64,000 bases of DNA, from positions 7,316,001-7,380,000 of the forward strand of contig NZ_CP109496.1 of the NCBI RefSeq assembly GCF_036231355.1, read 5' to 3'. Numbering within the stretch: position 1 is the first letter of the stretch; every line of letters begins with the position of its first letter. The notes under the pieces were generated by a model. That model worked only from the letters and a program-made list of their open reading frames with translations. It had not been told where the DNA came from and did no database searches. The translations under genes and the position numbers were made by a program. Shown here in pieces: positions 34,336 to 44,367 of this stretch. The DNA is from Streptomyces sp. NBC_01431. GTDB lineage: Bacteria; Actinomycetota; Actinomycetes; Streptomycetales; Streptomycetaceae.

Positions 34336-36867
34336 TCAGTACTTCGTGGTGACCGTCACACCGCTGAACGCCGTCTTCGCGTACAGGCTGATGTACCGGT
34401 ATCCGGCAGTGCTGTTGGTGACCGTGATGCTCTCGGTGTTGCCACTGTGGACGGAGCGCGCCGTGTAGCACGTGCTCGTCGCCCACGTGGTGGGGTTGTA
34501 GTAGAGGTCGGCGTTTCCGGTGCCGCCCTGCGTCGTGATGTTCAGGGTCACCTTTCCAGCCGGCAGGTAGAGGAACAGGTAGTCCAGGTTGCCCGCCGTG
34601 GCCGACCTGCCCGAACGGGAGCAGTTCTGGCCCATGACGCGGTTGTCCGCACTGGTGCAGGTCGGCAGGCCGCCGGTCACCGTGACGGACTTGGTGGTCG
34701 TGGAGCTGAGGCCCTTGGCGTCGGTGACGGTCAGCGTGATCGTGTACGTACCGGCGGCCGAGTACTGCTTGGAGGGGTTGGTCGCGGTGGAAGTGCTGCC
34801 GTCGCCGAAGTTCCACGAACGAGCGGTGATGGTGCCCGCGGCGTCGGTGGACTTGTCGGTCAGGTTGACCGTCAGGCCGGAGACCGCCGCGTCGAACGCC
34901 GCGGCCGGTCCAGTGTGCGGGCCGGCGCAGGCACCGGCGGCGCAGGCGTCGAGCCACGTGGTGAAGTCGGCGTCGTAGCGCGTCCCGATGCCGGTGCTGT
35001 AGACGGCGTACCCGCCGGCGTAGTCACCGGCGCGGAACTTGGCCAACATGTTCTGGACGTCGGCGGGGTGCTTCTCGATCATGTAGCGGACGGCCAGGTA
35101 CCCCCACGGGTAGGTGCGGGTCAGGTTGGAGTTGGCGTACGAGCTCTGCCACAGCGTGCTCAGCGCGTAGGTGTGCTGTGCGGCGTCGGCGATCGCCTCG
35201 GTGTCGGCGATGCCGCGGTAGCTGTAGGAGACGTACTCGGCGAAGCCTTCGATCCACCAGATGTCCGGGACGGCCTGACCGGCGTTGAAGTCACCGGCCA
35301 TGTCGTAGCGGCCGTCGAGGTAGTGCGTGTACTCGTGGTTGAGGTTCCAGATGTCGCCGGGGAAACCGTCGCCCACGCTCTTCACGTACGAGAGGAAGCG
35401 GGCCTGGTTGGCCGGGTCGGAGGGGTTGCCCTCCAGGTATTCGCCGCCGTTGTTGGTGCTGTTGCCGAAGATCCAGCCGGAGTAGGTCTGGTAGTCCTTG
35501 GGGCTGGCGAACGTGACGATCTGGATGTTCGTGTTGTTGTCGCCCGCGACCGGGCCGTTGTCCTTGACGATGCCGTGGAAGTAGGCGTCCTGGCCCTTGA
35601 TGCTGGTGCACGCGGCGGCCAGGGCGTCGTTGGTCAGGGACTGGGCGCGGAAGGTGTGCCCGGCGTCGCACGGGTAGGTGATCGGCAGTGCCGCGGCGGT
35701 GAGCTGGGCCACGAAGTCACACGTGCCGTAGTACGAGCACTGGGCCTTGTCGTAGGTGTCGGTCATGCCGGCGACCCCGACCCACAGCGGTGCGCTCGGG
35801 CCGGTGATCGACGAGGCGTTCAGCAGGCCCTTCGCCAGCGGCCTGACCTTGGCCTGGAGCGCCGACGTGTCGAGGAAGCGGGTCATTTCGGTGCCGGCGT
35901 TGGAAGCCAGGTAGAACCAGTTGTCGTTCAGCTTGTCCCGGTGGTTCAGCACGAACGTGCTCAGCGTGTCGATGATGCTCGGGTCGGCGGTCACGTTGGT
36001 GATGAACGCGGGGTTCCAGTGCCCGCGGAAGAGCGGGGTGAACACGTCGTTGACGGCCGTGTCCATGCTCCAGAAGGCGTCGAAGGAGCTGTTGTAGGCG
36101 TTGAGCACACTCTTGTACGTGTTCAGGTAGCGGCCCTGCTCGTTGGCGCTGTCCGTCAGGACGAGGACCTCACCCAGGACATCGCCGTTCGCCGAGCTGA
36201 CGTCCAGGAAGTGTGAGGACGCCACATAGGTGTCCAGCGCGCCTTCGATGGCCGTGGCCAGCGTCGCGCCGTAGGGACCGACCGCGGAGGCGTTGTTGGA
36301 CTGCACGTAGTACCCGGCGCGCAGGAACAGCACGAGCTGCCACACCTCGGTGGAGTTGTCGCCGGGGTAGGTCTGCGCCGCGCTCTGGAACGCGTTGGCG
36401 ACCGTGACCATCTGCGCTTCGCGGAACGCGTTGTAGGCATCGGTGCCCGTGAGGTTGAAGAGCGTGTTGACGCAGTCCATCGTCGAGGCCTTGATGAAGG
36501 CGACCAACTCGGACCCGCTCCGGCTGCCGAAGTCGGCCGGGGTACAAGACGCGGCAGCAGCACCGGCCGCCGCTCTCCCCTTCACCGGCGCCTGCGACGG
36601 AACCGGTCTGTTCGGGGGCAGTTGGGCGGCGGCGAGCGGGCGGTGCTGCACAGTGGCGCGGTCTGCCAGGTCAGCGGTCGAGCCGACCGGTGGCGGCACG
36701 GCCCGTGCCTGGGGCGCGGGTACGGCCGCGGGTTGCCGGGCCGCTCCTTGCCGGGCGTCCGCGGCCGCGGCTCTGCCCGGCTGGGCGAGCAGGGCGATGC
36801 CAAGGCACAGTGTGAGGGCAAGTATCAGGAATCCGGTGAGACTTCGTCGTTCCGGTTGGGTGTTCAC
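34336..36867 (-). CDS. Secreted M9-type collagenase with PKD and PPC domains
   Basis: 843 residues from GTG 36867, which has a perfect GGAGG six bases upstream. A signal peptide (SLTGFLILALTLCLGIALLAQPGRAAA) is followed by a Pro/Ala-rich propeptide-like stretch and the M9 N-terminal activator domain. The catalytic zinc motif is HEYTH (511-515) with the third ligand Glu540 in WWIEGFAEY. Near 645-720 lies a PKD domain (SWNFGDGST, GTYTITLTVTD). The last 100 or so residues (NCSRSGRSATAGNLDYLFLYLPAG) are a bacterial pre-peptidase C-terminal domain. It degrades collagen-like proteins outside the cell. A near-perfect palindrome lies upstream at 37038-37054. Confidence 0.94.
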   Translation of the reverse strand: MNTQPERRSLTGFLILALTLCLGIALLAQPGRAAAADARQGAARQPAAVPAPQARAVPPPVGSTADLADRATVQHRPLAAAQLPPNRPVPSQAPVKGRAAAGAAAASCTPADFGSRSGSELVAFIKASTMDCVNTLFNLTGTDAYNAFREAQMVTVANAFQSAAQTYPGDNSTEVWQLVLFLRAGYYVQSNNASAVGPYGATLATAIEGALDTYVASSHFLDVSSANGDVLGEVLVLTDSANEQGRYLNTYKSVLNAYNSSFDAFWSMDTAVNDVFTPLFRGHWNPAFITNVTADPSIIDTLSTFVLNHRDKLNDNWFYLASNAGTEMTRFLDTSALQAKVRPLAKGLLNASSITGPSAPLWVGVAGMTDTYDKAQCSYYGTCDFVAQLTAAALPITYPCDAGHTFRAQSLTNDALAAACTSIKGQDAYFHGIVKDNGPVAGDNNTNIQIVTFASPKDYQTYSGWIFGNSTNNGGEYLEGNPSDPANQARFLSYVKSVGDGFPGDIWNLNHEYTHYLDGRYDMAGDFNAGQAVPDIWWIEGFAEYVSYSYRGIADTEAIADAAQHTYALSTLWQSSYANSNLTRTYPWGYLAVRYMIEKHPADVQNMLAKFRAGDYAGGYAVYSTGIGTRYDADFTTWLDACAAGACAGPHTGPAAAFDAAVSGLTVNLTDKSTDAAGTITARSWNFGDGSTSTATNPSKQYSAAGTYTITLTVTDAKGLSSTTTKSVTVTGGLPTCTSADNRVMGQNCSRSGRSATAGNLDYLFLYLPAGKVTLNITTQGGTGNADLYYNPTTWATSTCYTARSVHSGNTESITVTNSTAGYRYISLYAKTAFSGVTVTTKY

Positions 36868-37432
36868 GTGCCGCCTCCCAGCGGTGTGAAGGCCGCGCTC
36901 CGGGGCGCGGCAGGTGGGGGTACCGCGGGCCGTCGGCCGTCCGGTCTGCCCGTCACTGGGTACGCGAAAGGCAGGACCCGGTGGCCCGCGGTCGAGCTGC
37001 GCCCATGGCATGAGCACAACTCGTGCCTTGTAAAATTGCACATGTCACATGTGCTTGGAAGAGGATTGCGGGTAAACCCGAGGCAATTCCTGGGACAACC
37101 GGGTCGACGCATCGGGAGTCGAGCGGCTGACCGCCGCCCCTTGACTGGCCGTCAGTTGGGTGAACAGAGGCTGAATCAGCGCCAGTTGGGGCGCGTCCAC
37201 TTGCTGCGTCGCCGCACTCCAGCCGCCGATGCACCCGCCGCGGACGCCTCGGGCCGGGAGGCAAGACCGGGTGCCGCGATGCGGCAGCCCGTGAGGGCCC
37301 AAGGTGTACGTGACCCGGCTGCCGGCCAAGCGGCAGCCGTACGGGGTGTACCCGTCGTCCAGCGGCCGGTCGGGTGAGTCGCGCCGGATTTACTGGTGGA
37401 CGTGGCGGGCTGGGGGCACATCCCTGGTGTGG
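36868..37432. other. Intergenic region of 565 bases between divergent genes
   Basis: It holds the promoters of the collagenase and the exporter-like gene, plus an AT-rich patch with the palindrome at 37038-37054. No reliable gene was found; the open frames in it lack family resemblance and ribosome sites. Confidence 0.5.
37038..37054. promoter_or_regulatory. Operator-like palindrome in the collagenase promoter region
   Basis: GCACATG and CATGTGC are perfect arms around TCA, preceded by the AT-rich TAAAATT. It lies about 170 bases upstream of the collagenase start on the minus strand and about 380 bases before the exporter-like gene. It is probably a regulator binding site; the protein is unknown. 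Confidence 0.5.
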
Positions 37433-38704
37433 ATGCCGTCGAGAGGGAAGGTGTGGGAGGTGCGGGAGTTCACTGACCCTTTCCTCGATTTCGCGCGCCG
37501 CCGCCGGGAACCCGCGGTGGTGCAGACCCTGCGTTCCACGGCGGCGGCGGTCATCTCCTATGTGGTGGCCCTCCATCTGAGCAGCGAACCCGCGCCCCTC
37601 ACCGCCCCGTTGACGGCCCTCCTCGTGGTGCAGGTCACCCTCTACACCACCCTGGTCACCGCGGTGCGCAGGGTGAACTCCGTGATCGCGGGCGTACTCC
37701 TCGCCGTCGGCTTCAGCGCTCTGGTGGGACTGACGTGGTGGAGCCTGGGACTGATCATCCTGGCGGCGCTGGTGGTCGGACGCTTCGTCAAGGTCGGTGA
37801 ATTCGTCCCCGAGGTGGCGATCAGCGCGATGCTGGTCCTCGGTGTGACCCGGGTTTCGGCGACCGCCTGGGACCGCGTGCTTGAGACACTCATCGGCGCG
37901 GGCGTCGGCATGCTGTTCAACGTGCTGCTCGCGCCGCCGGTATGGGTGGAATCCGCGGGCGGGGCCATCGAGGAGCTCGCCGCGCGGATGCGGCGTCTGC
38001 TGCTGGACCTGGGGGAGGAGGTCGGCGGCCACACGCCGGTGGCGCGGGCCGCCGCCCGCCTCCATGAGGCCCGGCGGCTCGACCACGACATCGTCCAGGT
38101 GGACGTCTCCCTGCGCCAGGCCGAGGACAGCCTCCGGCTCAACCCGCGCGTCAAGGAAGGGCTGCTGTCGCGGGTGGTGCTGCGCACCGGCCTCGACACC
38201 CTGGAGATTTCGGCGGTGGTGCTGCGAGTGGTGTGCCGCTCGCTCACCGACCTCGCCAAGGAACGTACCGAGGAGTGGCTCTTCGAGCCGGATGTGGGAC
38301 TCGCCCTGCGGGACGTCTTCGAGCACCTCGCCCGAGCTGTCGAGAGCTTCGCGGTGTTGATCACCACGCAGGTCAGCGCCAATGCCGAGGAGGCGGAGGA
38401 GCGGCTGGCGGCTGAGCTGACGGCCGGGCGCGTCAGCCGTGACCGGGTGGCCGACCTGTTGCTCGCGCAGGTGCAGCGGCATCCCCGGCAGTGGCAGCTG
38501 CACGGGGCACTGCTCGCGGAGATCGACCGGATCCTCGACGAACTCGACGTGGAGAAGCGCTCCCAGCGCCTGGTCGAGGAGCTCGACCGGCAGTCGCGGG
38601 AACAGCGGCAGCGCTTTCGTGTCCTCAGCCGCGTCCGTCAGCGCTTGCGGCTGCGGGAGGCCGAGGAATTGCTGGAGCCGGGCGCCCGAGGGCGGCGCGA
38701 GTGA
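37433..38704 (+). CDS. FUSC/aromatic-acid exporter-like membrane protein
   Basis: About 423 residues from ATG 37433; other GTG starts lie at 37451 and 37460 and the ribosome sites are weak. The N-terminal half has about six membrane helices (AAVISYVVALHL, LTALLVVQVTLYTTLV, VIAGVLLAVGFSALVGL, LGLIILAALVVGRFV). The C-terminal half is long and helical, rich in Glu, Arg and Leu (RRLLLDLGEEVG, LDTLEISAVVLRVVCRSL), and cytoplasmic. This is the plan of the aromatic acid exporter/FUSC superfamily, whose bacterial members export small organic acids. The substrate is unknown and no operon partner is seen. Confidence 0.82.
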   Translation: MPSRGKVWEVREFTDPFLDFARRRREPAVVQTLRSTAAAVISYVVALHLSSEPAPLTAPLTALLVVQVTLYTTLVTAVRRVNSVIAGVLLAVGFSALVGLTWWSLGLIILAALVVGRFVKVGEFVPEVAISAMLVLGVTRVSATAWDRVLETLIGAGVGMLFNVLLAPPVWVESAGGAIEELAARMRRLLLDLGEEVGGHTPVARAAARLHEARRLDHDIVQVDVSLRQAEDSLRLNPRVKEGLLSRVVLRTGLDTLEISAVVLRVVCRSLTDLAKERTEEWLFEPDVGLALRDVFEHLARAVESFAVLITTQVSANAEEAEERLAAELTAGRVSRDRVADLLLAQVQRHPRQWQLHGALLAEIDRILDELDVEKRSQRLVEELDRQSREQRQRFRVLSRVRQRLRLREAEELLEPGARGRRE

Positions 38705-38875
38705 CGCTCGATCGCCGGGCGCCCCGGGTGGCTGGGCCACCCTGATGTGCCCTTGAGCCGTAGGTGACTCATGCCTCGTGGGTTATGAGCACATGGCGAA
38801 ATGGGTCGTGGAAGGCACGGACGACCGCCGTTAGCGTCAAGGGCGTAACCGAGGTTCCGACAGGGGAGACCAGCG

Positions 38876-40423
38876 ATGAGTCAGCAACACGCCGCTCCGG
38901 ACAGTGGTTTCAGCAGCTATGTGGAGGCCGTTCTCGATGTGCTGTCCGCCGAGCCGGCGCGGGCGGCCGTCACCACTGCGGAGGGGCTGGTGATCAGCGC
39001 GGGGGAATTCCGGGACCAGGTCCACCGGCTCGCCGCGGAGCTGGGAGAGCGTGAGGTGAGCCCCGGCAGCACGGTCGCTCTGCTCACCGGCAACACCGCC
39101 GAAGCCCTCATCGCCCGCTACGCCGCCAATCTCGCCGGTGCCCGGGTGGTCGGGCTCTACGAGGGTACGAGCGCGCCCACCATGGCCCACATCATGGCGA
39201 GCGTGGACAGTGACCTGATGCTGGTCGACAGCCAACGACACGCCACCGCAAGGGAGTTGCTGCACCTGGACGGCGTTCCCCCGACGCTCTCCCTGGGGCC
39301 GAGCGGCTTCGCACCGGACGTACTGGCCATGGCCGCGCGGCGCCCGGCGCGGCCGATGGGCGGCCTGGTGGGGCCGGACGACGACTGGTGCATCCGGCAC
39401 ACCGGGGGAACCACCGGCATTCCCAAGGGCATCCGAATGAGCCACGCATCCCACCGCCTGGCCCTGGACCGGTCGCTCGCCGGCGCGGGCGACCCGCCCA
39501 GCTACCTGGCCTGCACCGCTCTCGCCCACCTCGCCGGGATCTTCGCCGACAAGACGCTCTACGAGGGCGGCCGGGTGGTGCTTCAGCACGGTTTCGATGC
39601 CGGGGAGGTGCTGGCCGCCATCGAGCGCGAGCGCATCACCCACACCTGGCTGCTGCCGCCGCTGCTCTACCAGGTGCTGGACCACCCGGGCCTGACGGGC
39701 GCCGACCTGTCCAGCCTGCGCCGGATCACCTACGGCGGCACCGCCGCCTCACCGGCCAGGCTGCGGCAGGCGGCCAAGGTCCTGGGGCCCGTGCTTTACG
39801 GCCTGTACGGGCAGGCCGAGACTCAGCACATCGCCGAAGCGGGCCCCATGGAGCAGGAGTTGACCGGAACCGGCGGGCACCTGACGGTCGGCCGTGCCCT
39901 GCCCGATGTGGAGGTCGCCATCCGGGACGCCGACGGCATCACCCTGCCGCCCGGCGAGCGCGGCGAAGTACGGGTGCGCTCGCCCTATGTGATGCGCGGC
40001 TACTGGAAGCAGCCGGGGCTGACCGCCGAGGTGCTGCGGGACGGCTGGGTGCACACCGGTGACGTGGGCTACCTGGACGCGGAGGGCTACCTCTACATCG
40101 TGGGGCGGATCAAGGAGATGATCGTGGTCGTCGGGGGCCACGTCTATCCCGCGGAGTTGGAGGAACTGCTGCTCGGCCACCCCGCCGTCGCCCAGTGCGC
40201 GGTCTTCGCCAGCCGGGACGACGAGTCCGTGGAGCACGTCCACGCCGCGGTGGTGCCCGCCGTCGGTGAGCGGCCCACTCTGGAGGAGATCCGCACCTTC
40301 GTCACCGCCCGCATGGGCAGGCTCTACGCTCCCGATGCCCTGCACCTGGTGCCGGAGATCCCGCTGACCGCGGCGGGCAAGCCGGACAGGCGGGTGCTGG
40401 GAGCGAGGGTGTCGGACGGCTGA
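38876..40423 (+). CDS. AMP-dependent acyl-CoA synthetase/ligase
   Basis: 515 residues, ATG 38876, with GGGGAGA upstream. Adenylate-forming motifs are complete: the P-loop HTGGTTGIPKG (175-185), the A5-type motif GLYGQAETQ, GWVHTGDVGYLDAEGYLYIVGR (A7/A8), and the C-terminal catalytic Lys in LTAAGKPDRRVL. It activates a carboxylic acid with ATP and most likely joins it to CoA. No carrier protein or condensation gene is adjacent, so the acid is unknown. The A5 motif with QAET in place of SETG may indicate a narrower substrate group. Confidence 0.93.
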   Translation: MSQQHAAPDSGFSSYVEAVLDVLSAEPARAAVTTAEGLVISAGEFRDQVHRLAAELGEREVSPGSTVALLTGNTAEALIARYAANLAGARVVGLYEGTSAPTMAHIMASVDSDLMLVDSQRHATARELLHLDGVPPTLSLGPSGFAPDVLAMAARRPARPMGGLVGPDDDWCIRHTGGTTGIPKGIRMSHASHRLALDRSLAGAGDPPSYLACTALAHLAGIFADKTLYEGGRVVLQHGFDAGEVLAAIERERITHTWLLPPLLYQVLDHPGLTGADLSSLRRITYGGTAASPARLRQAAKVLGPVLYGLYGQAETQHIAEAGPMEQELTGTGGHLTVGRALPDVEVAIRDADGITLPPGERGEVRVRSPYVMRGYWKQPGLTAEVLRDGWVHTGDVGYLDAEGYLYIVGRIKEMIVVVGGHVYPAELEELLLGHPAVAQCAVFASRDDESVEHVHAAVVPAVGERPTLEEIRTFVTARMGRLYAPDALHLVPEIPLTAAGKPDRRVLGARVSDG

Positions 40424-40425
40424 CT

Positions 40426-40503
40426 GCGGCATGGCGGAACCGCGGTGCGGGCGGCATGGTGGTACGGCAACACAGCGGTGAGGGCGGCACGGCGGTACCG
40501 GCG
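40426..40503. repeat. Three imperfect short repeats
   Basis: Copies of a unit like GCGGCATGGCGGTACCGGC occur at about 40426, 40451 and 40484, within the 134-base gap before the hydrolase gene. They are degenerate and probably reflect slippage in GC-rich DNA. Confidence 0.45.
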
Positions 40504-40557
40504 TCCGGTTTGGAGCCGGGCGCGAGTACCCCTGTGGCGGGTGGTTGACTGCGGGGC

Positions 40558-41691
40558 ATGGACTTCGCGCGACGGCACCCTTCATGTGCTCACACCACAT
40601 GTCGGTCCGTGCCGACCAGCTGTTCCGGTGGTGGTGCGCCACCCCCGTTCGACCCCGAACTGAGCCTGGCGCTGGGGTCGTTGGGGGACAGGGTGAGGAA
40701 GCCGTTCACCCCCGAGAACCTTGCGGCGCGCCAGGAGCGGGATGCCGCTGCCCGGCCCAGGCCGACGGCCTCGGACCTCCAGGCCGACGGGCGCTTCGAG
40801 GTGGAGGAACTGCGTGTGCCGGGAACGGGGTCCGGGCCGGACGTCACGCTCGTGAGCGCGCGCCCGGCCGGGGCCGGCGGGCCGCTGCCGCTGCTGTACT
40901 ACCTGCACGGGGGCGGAATGATCATGGGCAACGCGTGGTCCGTACTCCCGCGACTGCTGCGCGAATGGGCGCTCGTCCTGGAGCTGGCCGTCATGTCGGT
41001 CGAGTACCGGTTGGCACCGCATGCGCGGTATCCGGGGCCGGTGGAGGACTGTTACGCCGGATTCGTGTGGGCGGCGGCGCACGCGGCCGAGCTGGGCGTG
41101 GACGCGGACCGCGTTGTCATCGGCGGAAAGAGCGCCGGCGGCGGGCTCGCCGCCGCCCTCGCCCTGCTCGTCCGTGACCGTGGGGGGCCAAGGGCCATCG
41201 GGCAACTGCTCCTGTCCCCGATGCTCGACGACCGAAGCGACACCTTCTCCGCCCGGCAGATGGCAGGCGTGGACACCTGGGACCGAATCTCCAACACCAC
41301 GGCGTGGCAGGCGTTGTTGGGGGACCGGTACGGCGCCGCGGACCTGCCGCCCTACGCGGCTCCCGCCCGCGCCACGGATCTGTCCAGGCTGCCCCCGGCG
41401 TACATCGAGGTCGGCTCGGCCGAGACTTTCAGGGACGAGGGCGTGGCCTACGCCAACGCGATCTGGCAGGCCGGCGGCCAAGCCGAACTGCACGTATGGC
41501 CGGGAGCCTGCCACGGCTTCGACACCTTCGCACCGCAGGCGACCCTCAGCCAGGACGCTCGCGATGCCCGTTCCCGCTGGCTCCGGCGCATCCTCACGCG
41601 GCCCGACGCAGCCGTCGGCGGCGACCGGGACGAGGCAGAAGCAGTGTCAGGTGGGCTCAACGCTGCGCCCGTGCGGCCCGGTTTCCCATAG
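40558..41691 (+). CDS. Alpha/beta hydrolase, hormone-sensitive-lipase group
   Basis: 377 residues if the ATG at 40558 is used. The first 28 residues are unlike the family and the ribosome site is weak, so an internal start such as GTG 40609 is possible. The oxyanion motif is HGGG (117-120) and the nucleophile Ser192 lies in GGKSAGGG. The Asp region is IEVGSAETFRDEG, and His is in GACHGFD. HSL-type esterases hydrolyse short acyl esters. It follows the ligase gene on the same strand with a 134-base gap; co-transcription is possible. Confidence 0.88.
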   Translation: MDFARRHPSCAHTTCRSVPTSCSGGGAPPPFDPELSLALGSLGDRVRKPFTPENLAARQERDAAARPRPTASDLQADGRFEVEELRVPGTGSGPDVTLVSARPAGAGGPLPLLYYLHGGGMIMGNAWSVLPRLLREWALVLELAVMSVEYRLAPHARYPGPVEDCYAGFVWAAAHAAELGVDADRVVIGGKSAGGGLAAALALLVRDRGGPRAIGQLLLSPMLDDRSDTFSARQMAGVDTWDRISNTTAWQALLGDRYGAADLPPYAAPARATDLSRLPPAYIEVGSAETFRDEGVAYANAIWQAGGQAELHVWPGACHGFDTFAPQATLSQDARDARSRWLRRILTRPDAAVGGDRDEAEAVSGGLNAAPVRPGFP

Positions 41692-41899
41692 CCCCTACAG
41701 TTCCCGGTCGGTCGCCAACTCCACTGCGATGCAAGGCGGTTGGGCCCGGCAGGCGGGAGGTGCGTGGTGGTGCCGGTAAGGACCGGTACCGCCGTGAATC
41801 GGCAGCTGGCGCGGGCCGCTGATCAGCGCCGGGCCGCCCTTCACCGCGAGAGGTGAAAGACGGCTCCCACGGCGAGGACGCCGCCCGTGTGGCGTCGGG

Positions 41900-44134
41900 T
41901 CAGCTGCGGTCGGCCGTGCCGCCGTTGCTGGGCGCGGCGCGGTGGCCGTGGCCGCCGGGGCGGGGTGTGGCACCGGCGTCGCGGATGCTGTCGCGCGCTG
42001 CCTGGGCGACCGCGTCGGCGGTGATGCCGAACTCGGTGTAGAGGCGCTGGTAGTCGGCGGAGGCGCCGTAGTGCTCCAGGCTCACGATCCGGCCCGCGTC
42101 GCCGACGATCTCGCGCCAGCCCTGCCCGACGGCCGCCTCGACGCTGACCCGGGCCCGCACCGCGGGCGGCAGCACCTCGTCCTGGTAGTCGGCCGGCTGG
42201 TCGGCGAACCACTCGCGGCACGGCATGGAGACCACGCGCACCGTCAGGTCCTGCGAAGCGAGCAACTCACAGGCTTCCAGGGCGATGTGGACCTCGGAGC
42301 CCGTGGCCACCAGGACGACGTCCGGTACGGAACCGGAGCCCCGCTCGCTGAGCACGTAACCACCGCGCGCGGCCCCGGACGCCGGGGCGTGGCCGGAACC
42401 GGGGCCCCGGTCCAGGACGGGCAGGTTCTGCCGGGTCAGCGCCAGTCCGGCGGGCCGGTCGGTGTGCTCCAGGATGGTGCGCCAGCACACGGCCGTCTCG
42501 TTCGCGTCGCCGGGTCGCACGACGTCCAGACCGGGGATCGCGCGCAGCGCCGCCAGGTGCTCGACGGGCTGGTGGGTGGGGCCGTCCTCGCCGAGCCCGA
42601 TGGAGTCGTGCGTCCACACGTACACCACGGGTAGTTCCATCAGCGCGGCCAGCCTGACCGCCGGGCGCATGTAGTCGGAGAACGTCAGGAACGTCCCGCC
42701 GTAGGGGCGGGTCAGGCTCTGCAGGGCGATGCCGTTGAGGATCGCGGCCATGGCGTGCTCGCGGATGCCGAAGTGGAGGGTCCGGCCGTAGGGGCCGCCC
42801 TTCCACATGGCGGTCTGCCGGTCGGGGGGCAGGAACGAATCCGCGCCCTCCATCGTGGTGTTGTTGCTCTCGGCGAGGTCCGCCGAACCACCCCACAGCT
42901 CCGGCAGCACCGGCGCCAGCGCCCCCAGAACCTGGCCGGAGGCCTTGCGGGTGGCCATGCCCTTGTCGTCGGCGGGGAACTCGGGCAGTACGTCGCTCCA
43001 GCCGTCGGGGAGCTCCTGCTCCCGCAGCCGGTCGAGGAGTTGGGCGCGCTCAGGGTGCGCCGCACGCCACGCCTCGTACTCCTTGTGCCACCGGGCCCGG
43101 ACATCGGCGGCCCGCTCGCCCACCGCGCGGGCCCGCGCGAGAACCTCGTCCTCGACGACGAAGGAACGCTTCGCGTCGAACCCCAGGAGTTCCTTGGTGG
43201 CCGCGACCTCCTCGTCGCCGAGCGCCGAGCCGTGCGCCTTTCCGGTGTTCTTCTTGGTCGGCGCGGGCCAGCCGATCACCGTCCGCAACTTGATGAGGGA
43301 CGGCCGCCCCGTCTCGTTCCTGGCGGCCTCGACCGCTGCGAGCAGAGCGTCGACGTCCTCGACGTACTCGCCGCCACTCGTCCAGTCCACGCTCTGCACG
43401 TGCCAGCCGTACGCGGCGTAGCGCGCGGGCACGTCCTCGCTGAAGGAGACGTTGGTGTCGTCCTCGATGGAGATCTGGTTGTCGTCGTAGAACACCACCA
43501 GATTGCCGAGCTCCTGGTGGCCGGCGATGGAGGCGGCCTCGGAGGTGACGCCCTCCATCATGTCGCCGTCCGAGGCGATCACGTACACGTGGTGGTCGAA
43601 GGGGCTCGTGCCGACGGCGGCGTCGGGGTCGAGCAGGCCCCGCTCGCGCCGGGCTGCCATGGCCATGCCCACGGCGCTGCCGAGCCCCTGGCCCAGCGGG
43701 CCGGTGGTGATCTCCACGCCCCGGGTGTGCCGGTACTCGGGATGGCCGGGTGTCGCCGAGCCCCACGTGCGGTAGGCCTCAAGATCGGACAGTTCGAGAC
43801 CGTAGCCGGACAGGTACAGCTGGATGTACAGCGTCAGGCTGGAATGCCCGCAGGACAGCACGAACCGGTCCCGCCCCAGCCACTGGTCGTCGGCCGGGTC
43901 GTGCCGCATCACGTTCTGGAACAGCAGATACGCCAGGGGCGCCAGGCTCATCGCCGTGCCGGGGTGGCCGTTGCCCACCTTCTGCACCGCGTCCGCGGCC
44001 AGCAGCCGTACGGTGTCCACGGCCCGCACGTCCACCGAGTCCCACCCGGCCCGCCGCGCCCGTGGCAGTGCCAGGGACTCGTCCCGGCCGGACAGTGCGT
44101 TCGCGTTCGAGGTCTGCGGATGCTGATTGGTCAT
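41900..44134 (-). CDS. tkt: Transketolase
   Basis: 744 residues, ATG 44134, with AAGGAG upstream. It carries ThDP-binding motifs GNGHPGTAMSLAPLAYLLF, VIASDGDMMEGVTSEAASIAGH and FYDDNQISIEDDTNVSF, and the second-domain block HDSIGLGEDGPTHQPVEHLA. The C-terminal domain includes YVLSERG and VVLVATGSEVHIA. It transfers two-carbon units between sugar phosphates in the pentose phosphate pathway. It is about 40 residues longer than the usual 660-700, through an extended N-terminus and a Gly/Pro/His-rich tail (GGHGHRAAPSNGG). No zwf or tal neighbour is present, so it may be an additional copy. Confidence 0.97.
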   Translation of the reverse strand: MTNQHPQTSNANALSGRDESLALPRARRAGWDSVDVRAVDTVRLLAADAVQKVGNGHPGTAMSLAPLAYLLFQNVMRHDPADDQWLGRDRFVLSCGHSSLTLYIQLYLSGYGLELSDLEAYRTWGSATPGHPEYRHTRGVEITTGPLGQGLGSAVGMAMAARRERGLLDPDAAVGTSPFDHHVYVIASDGDMMEGVTSEAASIAGHQELGNLVVFYDDNQISIEDDTNVSFSEDVPARYAAYGWHVQSVDWTSGGEYVEDVDALLAAVEAARNETGRPSLIKLRTVIGWPAPTKKNTGKAHGSALGDEEVAATKELLGFDAKRSFVVEDEVLARARAVGERAADVRARWHKEYEAWRAAHPERAQLLDRLREQELPDGWSDVLPEFPADDKGMATRKASGQVLGALAPVLPELWGGSADLAESNNTTMEGADSFLPPDRQTAMWKGGPYGRTLHFGIREHAMAAILNGIALQSLTRPYGGTFLTFSDYMRPAVRLAALMELPVVYVWTHDSIGLGEDGPTHQPVEHLAALRAIPGLDVVRPGDANETAVCWRTILEHTDRPAGLALTRQNLPVLDRGPGSGHAPASGAARGGYVLSERGSGSVPDVVLVATGSEVHIALEACELLASQDLTVRVVSMPCREWFADQPADYQDEVLPPAVRARVSVEAAVGQGWREIVGDAGRIVSLEHYGASADYQRLYTEFGITADAVAQAARDSIRDAGATPRPGGHGHRAAPSNGGTADRS

Positions 44135-44367
44135 CGTTGCTGCTCCTTGGCGTACTTCTGGGGACGTGGAAGCCGTGAGCCTGAAACCCTGGGTCCCAGT
44201 CTCCGGGTTCTCCCTCTGCCTCCCGGGTACCCGCGCAGCGCGCCCCCACCGGACGGAGTAGTCACGCGGTGGCCTGGGCCGCGGGGCCGACCGCCTGTTT
44301 CATCGGGGACTGGCAGGGTAGCCAGCAGCGGCGCGACCCGCCGCAACCGCACATGAGGAGGCCGACC

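Noticed and set aside
32911..36216. A 1101-codon plus-strand frame across the decarboxylase end and the collagenase
   Set aside because: It crosses two well-supported genes and a terminator, and its product is unlike any family.
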